Of a DNA stretch of 6,280 nucleotides, positions 1 to 4,848 are shown piece after piece. The stretch comes from an uncultured Eubacterium sp. (GTDB taxonomy: Bacteria; Bacillota; Clostridia; Lachnospirales; Lachnospiraceae), in the NCBI GenBank assembly GCA_900548465.1, contig URKY01000079.1, positions 1 to 6,280 on the forward strand, given 5' to 3'. The position numbers and the translations under genes were made by a program. Positions within the stretch are counted from its first letter, which is position 1. Every line of letters starts with the position of its first letter. The notes beneath the pieces are model-generated. The model had not been told where the DNA came from and made no database searches. It was given only the letters and a program-made list of their open reading frames with translations.

Positions 1-2
1 TG

Positions 3-107
3 CAGTATGAAAAATTAAAGGAAGAACTTGAAAGTAAGTATGCAGATGACAGGGTCGCATACACGAAAGGCAAACAGAATATGATAAACAAAATTTCACG
101 CAAATGA
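3..107 (+). pseudogene. C-terminal end of an unidentified protein (5' end outside window)
   Basis: An open frame enters from the left edge and gives 34 codons ending in TGA at 105-107. The peptide is charged and helical (QYEKLKEELESKYADD, then RVAYTKGKQNMINKISRK). It reads like a genuine C-terminus, with a likely amphipathic helix at the start, but I do not recognise the family. The terminator at 189-219 lies about 80 bases downstream on the same strand and could end its transcript. Whether the gene is intact cannot be judged because its start lies outside the window. Confidence 0.45.
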
Positions 108-188
108 AAGAGGAGTGACCTATGATGCACAGAAGTTGATTTCTGACATTCACAGGCAGCCGTAGGTAGGGTAAGAAGACCAACTGTG

Positions 189-219
189 AGGTGTCAGGAG
201 AAATCCTGGCATCTTTTTT
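189..219 (+). terminator. Rho-independent terminator
   Basis: A 10-bp stem, GGTGTCAGGA (190-199) with TCCTGGCATC (204-213), closes a GAAA tetraloop and is followed by six T (214-219). Two of the pairs are G-U type. It sits downstream of the gene ending at 107. The stretch from 108 to 188 holds no credible gene, only a five-codon MMHRS frame with a GAGGAG site and a small CAGAA/TTCTG stem at 131-146. Confidence 0.8.
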
Positions 220-371
220 ATGAGAAGAAATAGAATAAGCTGTGAATAAAGAGATAGCATAATGCAACGATTTTTAACAAAAATGAGTAGATAATGTTAA
301 GGGAAGTTGGTCGTAAGGCCACTTTTTATATGCTAAAATATGTTAAAAATAATTGCAAAGGTGGGAAAAAT

Positions 372-1157
372 ATGGATAACACAAGAAGAATATATCTGGA
401 TAATATTCGCTGGATCACGGTCTGCATTGTTGTAATTTATCACGTGATTTATATGTATAACGGTGTCCAGCCGTTTGGAGTAATCGGTCCGTTTAAAGAA
501 CAGCAGCTGCAGGATGCTTTTCAATATTTTGTATATCCCTGGATGATGGCTTTGTTATTTACGGTGTCTGGTATGACAGTCAGATATTATATGGAAAAGC
601 ATAATGTAAAAGAATTTATTCGAGATAAAACACGCAAGCTGTTGGTCCCTTCCACCGTTGGACTTTTTGTTTTTCAATGGATATTGGGATATTATAATAT
701 GAAAATCAGCGGTGCTTTGGAAAGTTTTGAGTCAGTTCCAGGAATAGTTCGGTATATGATCATGGCTATATCAGGAATCGGCGTTCTTTGGTATATACAG
801 GTGTTATGGATTTTTTCGATGCTTCTGCTGCTGGTGAGAAAATTTGAAAGGGATCGTATCTGGAAAAAAGGAGAAAAAACACCGGTATGGCTGCTGGTTT
901 TGTTAACTGTCTGTGTATATGGATTCTCACAAGTTCTTAATACGCCGGTAGTAACTGTGTACCGGTTTGGAATTTACGGGTTCTGTTTTTTTACAGGTTA
1001 TTTTATTTTTTCACATGATGAGGTTGTTGAGCGCTTAAGTAAATGGTGGGGGATTTTTCTGATCGTAGCTGGTGCAACAGGAATATGGGGGTGCGGACGC
1101 TTTCTTGGACCTGAATTAAGCAATTCCAAGACAAACGCATCCAGTGCCTGTCCCTAG
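372..1157 (+). pseudogene. Acyltransferase family 3 membrane protein, C-terminus lost at repeat R1
   Basis: The frame encodes 261 residues of an integral-membrane acyltransferase-3 type protein, a family that transfers acyl groups to extracytoplasmic sugars and other surface molecules. The N-terminus RRIYLDNIRWITVCIVVIYH carries the family pattern D10-x-x-R13 followed by His24 in the first membrane helix. The loop RDKTRKLLVP (84-93) and the GVLWYIQVLW helix (137-146) also fit. About seven hydrophobic segments are visible, near 14-31, 54-71, 91-108, 127-155, 171-188, 195-213 and 224-243. Family members usually have about ten segments and 330-400 residues, so the end is missing. Homology stops near FLGPELSNSK; the last residues (SSACP) and the TAG stop are repeat sequence. 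The start at 372 is chosen over in-frame ATG 294 because AAAGGTGGG (357-365) precedes it and the family N-terminus begins there. I see no clear promoter. Confidence 0.85.
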
Positions 1158-1170
1158 CAAACGGCAAAAA
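1138..1170 (+). repeat. Dispersed repeat R1 (type A) with a 7-base insertion
   Basis: The sequence CATCCAGTGCCTGTCCC (1138-1154) is followed by TAGCAAA (1155-1161) and then CGGCAAAAA (1162-1170). Removing the seven bases restores the standard repeat GTGCCTGTCCCCGGCAAAAA exactly. The insertion supplies the TAG that ends the truncated acyltransferase. Without it, the frame would run on to the TAA at 1243-1245. Confidence 0.85.
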
Positions 1171-1247
1171 CATGTAATACAAGGATTGTATGTCAACTGG
1201 AGAGAGCCTATATTTTCCTTACCTAGGTGCAAAAGAGAGATATAACA
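1171..1247 (+). other. Short unassigned segment between repeats R1 and R2
   Basis: About 77 bases separate R1 and R2. One frame is open from the repeat to a TAA at 1243-1245 and includes VIQGLYVNWREPIFSLP. It is in register with the acyltransferase if the 7-base insertion in R1 is ignored. I do not recognise it, and it shows no ribosome site. It may be a gene scrap like the other inter-repeat segments. Confidence 0.3.
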
Positions 1248-1272
1248 AGAAAAAAGTGCCTGTCCCCGGCAA
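1248..1272 (+). repeat. Dispersed repeat R2 (type A)
   Basis: The core GTGCCTGTCCCCGGCA spans 1256-1271. Its left flank, AGAAAAAA (1248-1255), is identical to that of R5, so R2 and R5 share 25 bases exactly. A different coding fragment begins directly on its right. Confidence 0.9.
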
Positions 1273-1398
1273 CGCAATAAGATTTATGATGTGATATCAG
1301 TAGAAAAGGGTTGGTATCGCATTATAGATGATTCTGGCGATGAGTATTTATATCCACCAGAAAAATTTAAAATTATAGTAAGTGTAAGCGACGAATAA
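1273..1398 (+). pseudogene. C-terminal remnant of a small SH3-like hypothetical protein
   Basis: A 41-codon frame starts at the right edge of R2 and ends with TAA at 1396-1398. The peptide (KIYDVISVEKGWYRIIDDSG, then DEYLYPPEKFKII) matches my recollection of the beta-rich tail of short SH3-like proteins common in Firmicutes, of the form '...G..Y.V......WY.I.DD.GEDYLYP...FE'. The N-terminal half and start codon are missing, replaced by the repeat. No ribosome site precedes it, so it is most likely a non-functional remnant. The family call rests on pattern memory, not a search. Confidence 0.55.
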
Positions 1399-1464
1399 CG
1401 TAAACGCTCAATAGTAAGTACTCCACATCAATTAGCCGCTCTGAAGAGCGGCTTGATTGTAGAA
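1399..1464. other. Probable outer end region of the IS66 remnant, with hairpin
   Basis: Between the SH3-like tail and the IS66 transposase stop are GTAAACG (1400) and GTAAGTA (1414), which resemble the GTAAGCG-type ends of IS66 elements. A perfect 8-bp hairpin follows: AGCCGCTC (1434-1441), loop TGAA, GAGCGGCT (1446-1453). The hairpin lacks a T-tract on either strand, so it is not a convincing intrinsic terminator. It lies just past the transposase stop, where IS66-type ends are expected. The exact element boundary is uncertain. Confidence 0.4.
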
Positions 1465-1721
1465 CTATTTTCGGCATTCGGCTGGCAGTTTGTCTGACCA
1501 TGGAAGCAGATCCTCGCAAAAACAAATATCATGATCATCCATATGTTTTGGTATCTCTGTTAAGAGATATTCAAAATAATTGTAGGGTTTAAGCTTATTT
1601 GCTTTTGCAGTTTCTGCAATGCTATAGATGATTGCACTTAATTCGGCTCCGGCTATCGTATCAATCATCACCCAATTCTTTTTTCCTACACAGAAAGGAC
1701 GAATTGCTTGCTCTGCCGGGA
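1465..1721 (-). mobile_element. IS66-family transposase, C-terminal remnant
   Basis: The minus-strand frame encodes the last ~85 residues of an IS66 (TnpC-type) transposase. The diagnostic block AEQAIRPFCVGKKNWVMIDT leads into GAELSAIIYSIAETAKANKL and YNYFEYLLTEIPKHM, ending at a TAG (1465-1467 on +). Intact IS66 transposases are about 450-550 residues, so most of the protein is missing, including the catalytic core apart from its C-terminal edge. Homology stops on the upstream side within a few bases of repeat R3. The in-frame ATG near 1728 lies partly in repeat-derived sequence and is probably not a true start. The remnant cannot be active. Confidence 0.88.
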
Positions 1722-1748
1722 ACATCAAGTGCCTGTCCCCGGCAAAAA
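1722..1748 (+). repeat. Dispersed repeat R3 (type A)
   Basis: ACATCA (1722-1727) is followed by an A, the core GTGCCTGTCCCCGGCA (1729-1744) and an A-run. It forms the junction between the cut 5' side of the IS66 remnant and the upstream region of the PLD-type gene. Confidence 0.9.
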
Positions 1749-1795
1749 TATTTGCAGATGAAGAGAATTAACCAACGATTTTGTTGGTAAAGGTA

Positions 1796-1825
1796 TTGAA
1801 TAATAGAGAGTAAATATAGTATAAT
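1796..1825 (+). promoter_or_regulatory. Sigma-A-type promoter of the PLD-domain gene
   Basis: The -35 box TTGAAT (1796-1801) and a consensus -10 TATAAT (1820-1825) are separated by 18 bases. Transcription should start near 1831-1833. The promoter lies about 50 bases to the right of R3, inside the same inter-repeat segment as the gene it serves. Confidence 0.72.
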
Positions 1826-1831
1826 GTCCAC

Positions 1832-1893
1832 GAGCATTAATTGTTTGTGGTGAACTAATTATACACGAAAAGGGAGGTCAATGCTCTTTTTTT
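1832..1893 (+). ncRNA. Candidate ~60-nt structured leader or small RNA ending in a terminator-like stem
   Basis: Just after the predicted start site, GAGCATT (1832-1838) pairs perfectly with AATGCTC (1880-1886), which is followed by seven T (1887-1893). Inside the closing stem, TAATTGTTT (1838-1846) can pair with TGAACTAATTA (1851-1861). A purine-rich stretch, GAAAAGGGAGG, is left exposed. The 5' end of the transcript would therefore pair with its own 3' end immediately before a U-tract. This could make a stable small RNA, or an attenuator that must be read through to express the gene at 1990. It matches no RNA class I can name. The loop enclosed by the closing stem is long for an ordinary terminator. 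Confidence 0.5.
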
Positions 1894-1934
1894 GTAAAAT
1901 TTCTTGTAAAATCAATACTTTTAATAGGTTTTAG
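1881..1934 (+). CDS. Possible 17-codon leader peptide
   Basis: ATG at 1881 follows AAGGGAGG (1870-1877) with only three bases between, which is short for efficient initiation. It opens MLFFCKISCKINTFNRF and stops with TAG at 1932-1934. The start codon lies in the right arm of the 1832/1886 stem, so translation and stem formation would exclude one another, as in an attenuator. The peptide has no recognisable homology. It may be a chance frame beside a purine-rich loop. Confidence 0.25.
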   Translation: MLFFCKISCKINTFNRF

Positions 1935-1947
1935 GTATTAAAAATGA

Positions 1948-1966
1948 GGTAGTTCTTGACACTACC
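1948..1966 (+). promoter_or_regulatory. Small hairpin just upstream of the PLD-gene ribosome site
   Basis: GGTAGT (1948-1953) and ACTACC (1961-1966) form a perfect 6-bp stem with a 7-base loop. It ends ten bases before the ribosome site AAGGGGGTG (1976-1984). A second, weaker pairing, AATAC (1914-1918) with GTATT (1935-1939), lies just upstream. Together with the 1832-1893 element they make a structured leader of about 155 bases. A regulatory role is inferred. Confidence 0.35.
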
Positions 1967-1989
1967 AAATTTATCAAGGGGGTGTAAGT

Positions 1990-4137
1990 ATGGGAGAACC
2001 GTCCAATTTCTATGAAAAATGTAGTTCATTAAGCAAAAAAGGAGATGTGAAATCATTAAGAACTCTACTGCAGATGGGGATTTATGGAAATAAAACTGCA
2101 CGTGTTGCTTTGCGCAAAACAAGAAATAAAAAGCTTCTCAAAACATTAATTGATGAATACCTGGATAATATACCAAGCGAATATAATGCGGGTATGATAT
2201 TAAATCTTGCAGTGAAGGTTTTGCGCAAAGAATATTTATATGCATATTTGATGGAAATTTTTCACGGAAAGAAAGATTTAAAGGAAATAGGTTTTTTTAA
2301 AAGTGTAAAAGATATTCCTTTAAATAAGCAGGAACAAATAGAAGTGAAAAAATACATCATTGATACAAAAGATTTTGATATACGATTGATATCGCTTATT
2401 GCAGTAGAAGAAAGAGAAGATATATTATATGCACTTCTTACTAAGGCAATGGATGACGGATTAGATGCACGCACAACAAAAATTTTCTTGGCCAATAAGG
2501 ATTATTTACAATTAATACAACCAGAACTTCGAGAAGCTATTGAAAAACGAGTTGAGGGGTCATCAATATTTGCAACGTATCTTGATTTAAAAGAAAAGGA
2601 TAATCAGAAGTGTATAGCAGATTTTGAAAAAATATCATTAATATATTTGGCAATAAGAGACAATGTATGGGATTATGGTGAAATAGATTTTTACTATAAT
2701 AGTATTTTGATCGCTTTTAAATTGTGTAGAAACGAAGAATTAACTTCTACGGATTGGGAAGTGATTAAAGAGAGTGTTGATGAAGAGCTATTAGGTGTGC
2801 ATGATGGAAACAATGCAACAAAAATGCTTTTTGATTTATTACTAATTTTATCAAAATATGATTATTCGTATGCAGAAGCAAAATTGATAACGATATATAA
2901 TAGAACCGCTTTATATTCTTCAAAAGCACTTGAGATTTTAGGAGAATTACATTCTGAGTTTGCGTATAAAGAGTTTTTAAAAAAGATAATAATTACTGAG
3001 CAAGAAACTGAATGTTTTCATACAGCGGTAAGGTTGATCGGTTTTTTTCCTGAGCGAGAAAAAGCTATTATTGAATATATAAAAATCCTTGATGATAGTC
3101 GTTTAATAGATGTAATTCATGAAAAAGCTCAAAAAGTGCTTGCTAATAAAAACGAGTCTGTAGATGAAAGTATCGAGGGAATACCTTTCGCAGGAAAAAA
3201 ATGTTCTGTATTAAGCAATAATATAGTGCTGAATGAATTACTAATAAAACTTGGAGAACAAATAAAGGCAACTCAATTTTTTGCAGCAGTGGGTTTTTCA
3301 TTTAGCAGTGGATTGCGCTTGGTAAAACCGTTAATGGACCAAATTCGTAGTAATAACGGTAAGATTGAATTAGTTGTAGGATCGCTTCAAACTTACGGAT
3401 CCAGTAGAAAGAATACAAAGATTGATCGGAATAGCGTAATTGCACTTAATAATTTCAGAAATGAATATCCGATGACGTTATATACATACCAGAATTCTTT
3501 TTATCATGGTAAGTTTTATTACATTGCTAATGATAATAAGGCCTTTGTAATTATTGGCTCGTCCAATATAAGTAAAACGGCATATTTAAATAACTATGAA
3601 TTAGATCTGCTGTTTGAAATAGATTGTAATAATCCCGAAGAACAGGATTTTATTAATTGGTTCGAAAAATTTAAATCAGAGTGTATAAAAATTGAAGAAT
3701 TGAACGCTGAAGAATATGACGCATTAGATTGGGATAGTGAGCTTGATATTTATGAGGATAGAACAATTGACAGGATGTCTCAGGATGATGTGAGAAATAA
3801 GATATCGGAATTAACAGACGAGGATACAAAATTTAGACTTGATGCATGGCTTGAACATGATCCGGCAGAAATTTTTTCTAATATAGGAGTTCCATCATTA
3901 CAGGAATATATTGTTTTTCTGTATCCAGGATTTGGTTTGGCAGTATTTGAATCGTTTGTTCCTGGAAATGCGTACTATGCGTTTCATTATACAGAATTTG
4001 AAAAATTATTGAATCAGGTATCCACTTTGACAAAAACCCAGATGTTAATGAACAGTGCATTTCTTAATAGAGGTTATCATTTGCAGGATAACGTAAAAAC
4101 TAAAGAAAAGATAAATTTACTTTTTGCACAAAAGTAG
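1990..4137 (+). CDS. Large protein with helical (HEAT-like) N-terminus and a phospholipase-D-type nuclease domain; candidate defence effector
   Basis: This 715-residue protein starts at ATG 1990 after a strong ribosome site, AAGGGGGTG (1976-1984). Residues 1 to about 410 are almost entirely helix-forming, with repeating hydrophobic/charged blocks like HEAT or similar solenoid repeats; I assign no exact repeat units. Residues about 425-560 look like a PLD/HKD domain. It opens with FFAAVGFSFSSGLRLVKPLM and a KIELVVGSL strand, followed by the motif H506-G-K508 and, after a short stretch, G523-S-S-N526 with NYELDLLFEID. This H-x-K...G-S-x-N arrangement is seen in PLD-type restriction nucleases such as the NgoFVII/BfiI group. 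The usual Asp after HxK is Ala513, with Asp515 nearby. Only one motif is visible, so dimerisation would be expected. Residues about 570-715 form an acidic, uncharacterised tail. There is no signal peptide or membrane segment. No clear terminator follows. A role in nucleic-acid cleavage or phage defence is inferred. Confidence 0.8.
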   Translation: MGEPSNFYEKCSSLSKKGDVKSLRTLLQMGIYGNKTARVALRKTRNKKLLKTLIDEYLDNIPSEYNAGMILNLAVKVLRKEYLYAYLMEIFHGKKDLKEIGFFKSVKDIPLNKQEQIEVKKYIIDTKDFDIRLISLIAVEEREDILYALLTKAMDDGLDARTTKIFLANKDYLQLIQPELREAIEKRVEGSSIFATYLDLKEKDNQKCIADFEKISLIYLAIRDNVWDYGEIDFYYNSILIAFKLCRNEELTSTDWEVIKESVDEELLGVHDGNNATKMLFDLLLILSKYDYSYAEAKLITIYNRTALYSSKALEILGELHSEFAYKEFLKKIIITEQETECFHTAVRLIGFFPEREKAIIEYIKILDDSRLIDVIHEKAQKVLANKNESVDESIEGIPFAGKKCSVLSNNIVLNELLIKLGEQIKATQFFAAVGFSFSSGLRLVKPLMDQIRSNNGKIELVVGSLQTYGSSRKNTKIDRNSVIALNNFRNEYPMTLYTYQNSFYHGKFYYIANDNKAFVIIGSSNISKTAYLNNYELDLLFEIDCNNPEEQDFINWFEKFKSECIKIEELNAEEYDALDWDSELDIYEDRTIDRMSQDDVRNKISELTDEDTKFRLDAWLEHDPAEIFSNIGVPSLQEYIVFLYPGFGLAVFESFVPGNAYYAFHYTEFEKLLNQVSTLTKTQMLMNSAFLNRGYHLQDNVKTKEKINLLFAQK

Positions 4138-4146
4138 CAACATTAC

Positions 4147-4161
4147 GTGCCAGAGTAAGCG
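4147..4161 (+). repeat. Truncated type-B repeat abutting an IS66-like end motif
   Basis: GTGCCAGA (4147-4154) equals the first half of the type-B repeat and is followed at once by GTAAGCG (4155-4161), the usual terminal motif of IS66-family elements. It lies ten bases after the PLD-gene stop. Beyond it, GATGTTCGA occurs twice (4161-4169 and 4192-4200) around a TGGCA-A-TGCCA palindrome. The match is short and could be chance. Confidence 0.35.
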
Positions 4162-4223
4162 ATGTTCGACATTGGCAATGCCATTTAGCTAGATGTTCGA
4201 AAAAATATTCGATTTGTTATGAG

Positions 4224-4265
4224 CATCCAGTGCCTGAAACATCCAGTGCCTGTCCCCGGCAAAAA
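4224..4265 (+). repeat. Dispersed repeat R4 (type A) with a tandem half copy
   Basis: CATCCAGTGCCTG (4224-4236) is followed by AAA and then by a full copy starting again with CATCCA, core GTGCCTGTCCCCGGCA (4246-4261) and an A-run. The 13-base half copy ends inside the core, as if a copy broke there and a second was joined on. Confidence 0.9.
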
Positions 4266-4390
4266 CAAGCCTGTATGACAAATATCCGAAAATTTTGGAC
4301 ATCTTTGATATGGATAAGGCAGAGGGGCTTTCTGCTGAAGAATGTCAGAAAAAAGTGCCTGTCCCCGGCAAAAAAACAAAAGCATTGTAA
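4262..4390 (+). pseudogene. Internal fragment of an unidentified small protein, fused through repeat R5
   Basis: From the right edge of R4 a frame reads KTSLYDKYPKILDIFDMDKA then EGLSAEECQKK. It continues in frame through R5 as VPVPGKKTKAL and stops at TAA 4388-4390. The DIFDMDKAEGLSAEECQ stretch looks like real coding sequence, similar in style to short hypothetical proteins of Lachnospiraceae, but I cannot name the family. Both ends abut repeats, and there is no start codon with a ribosome site. It is best treated as a remnant. Confidence 0.5.
4347..4376 (+). repeat. Dispersed repeat R5 (type A)
   Basis: The core GTGCCTGTCCCCGGCA (4355-4370) has the same AGAAAAAA left flank as R2 and a seven-A right flank. 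It is read in frame as VPVPGKK by the fragment entering from the left. Confidence 0.9.
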
Positions 4391-4452
4391 ACAAAAAGAA
4401 AGTACAGCAAGAGTTAAAAGCTTTGAAAGCTACTAGCAGAAAATTACTGTAG
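4372..4452 (+). pseudogene. Short basic C-terminal remnant after R5
   Basis: A frame open from R5 reads NKSIVNKKKVQQELKALKAT followed by SRKLL, ending with TAG at 4450-4452. It is highly basic and helical, like the end of a small protein. It is followed within seven bases by GAGGTGG, which looks like the ribosome site of a next gene no longer present: the GTG at 4473 stops after three further codons. The family is unknown and a chance frame is possible. Confidence 0.3.
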
Positions 4453-4495
4453 TTTGAGGTGGTAAAAAATAGTGACAGCGCGCTGACTTATCGAC

Positions 4496-4524
4496 TTGCT
4501 ATTTGACCAGCTAAATGGTAAAAT
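4496..4524 (+). promoter_or_regulatory. Probable promoter of the AAA-ATPase-like fragment
   Basis: TTGCTA (4496-4501) and TAAAAT (4519-4524) are separated by 17 bases, about 65 bases upstream of the start at 4589. It could now drive transcription through R6 into the Shedu gene, since no terminator lies between them. Confidence 0.45.
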
Positions 4525-4588
4525 CAATGCATAATAGGTGAGTTGTAGCCTTTTATGAGGAACAGCTCCAGAAAGGAGTTTGAACCGT

Positions 4589-4678
4589 ATGGGAAGATTC
4601 GTAAATCTTGACAACAGCGCATTTCATGTTGCGTTGAACTCCAAAAGCGTGTGCGTGCCAGACCCCGGCAAAAAATAG
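4589..4678 (+). pseudogene. N-terminal stub of an AAA-ATPase-like/PD-(D/E)XK (DUF1703-type) protein, cut at R6
   Basis: ATG 4589 follows AGAAAGGAG (4570-4577). The first residues, MGRFVNLDNSAFHVALNSK, match the start of a large Clostridia and Bacteroidetes protein family that normally continues IYVDKTGLI..., then a P-loop ATPase (AAA-ATPase_like) and a C-terminal nuclease-like domain, about 500-570 residues in all. Here the conserved sequence ends after LNSK and the repeat is read instead (VCVPDPGKK), stopping at TAG 4676-4678. Only about 20 native codons remain, so it is non-functional. The ribosome site is preserved, so the stub may still be translated. The family identification is from memory of its very characteristic N-terminus. 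Confidence 0.7.
4649..4675 (+). repeat. Dispersed repeat R6 (type B)
   Basis: GTGTGC (4649-4654) precedes the core GTGCCAGACCCCGGCA (4655-4670) and an A-run. It differs from type A by AGA in place of TGT in the core and by its left flank. It joins the AAA-ATPase-like stub to the tail of the gene upstream of Shedu. Confidence 0.88.
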
Positions 4679-4832
4679 GACTATTTTGGTAGACGGAGGG
4701 GATTTAGCTCCAATTACAGAAGGAATGTACACATTGAAAGAAATGCTTGATAACAAAATTAAGGCGGCTCAAACGATGGGGAGAATATATGTTGATTCTA
4801 CAAATTTGGCTGATAAAGTTGTCCGGCAGTAA
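4677..4832 (+). pseudogene. C-terminal remnant of an unidentified gene directly upstream of the Shedu gene
   Basis: From the right edge of R6 a frame reads RTILVDGGDLAPITEGMYTL, then KEMLDNKIKAAQTMG and RIYVDSTNLADKVVRQ, ending at TAA 4830-4832. The stop overlaps the ribosome site AAGGAG (4831-4836) of the next gene, typical of translational coupling. The upstream gene was therefore probably the first gene of a two-gene operon with the nuclease. I do not recognise the protein. Its 5' part is absent, replaced by the repeat and the foreign stub at 4589. Confidence 0.5.
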
Positions 4833-4848
4833 GGAGATGGGATTTTTT

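Noticed and set aside
305..327. Terminator-like stem TGGTC-GTAA-GGCCA followed by five T
   Set aside because: Only a 5-bp stem with a wobble pair; too weak to call, though it might affect the acyltransferase leader.
294..371. Upstream start for the acyltransferase
   Set aside because: The extra 26 residues are not membrane-protein-like, and a good ribosome site sits just before 372, where the family N-terminus begins.
1957..1984. TTGACA as a -35 box just before the PLD gene
   Set aside because: It lies in the loop of a hairpin and any -10 box would overlap the ribosome site; the 1796-1825 promoter is far better.
4197..4212. TCGAA/TTCGA stem as terminator for the PLD gene
   Set aside because: Only five AT-rich pairs and no T-tract; not a convincing terminator.
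4185..4394. 69-residue - strand frame containing LPGTGTG
   Set aside because: The peptide is just the reverse complement of the repeats; no ribosome site or homology.
4230..4436. 68-residue + strand frame (MPETSSACPRQK...)
   Set aside because: It starts inside the R4 half copy, crosses two repeats and has no ribosome site. The neighbouring frame has more protein-like content.
4747..4848. Upstream start for the Shedu gene
   Set aside because: This part overlaps, in another frame, the coding-like tail that ends at 4832; the ribosome site AAGGAG favours 4849.
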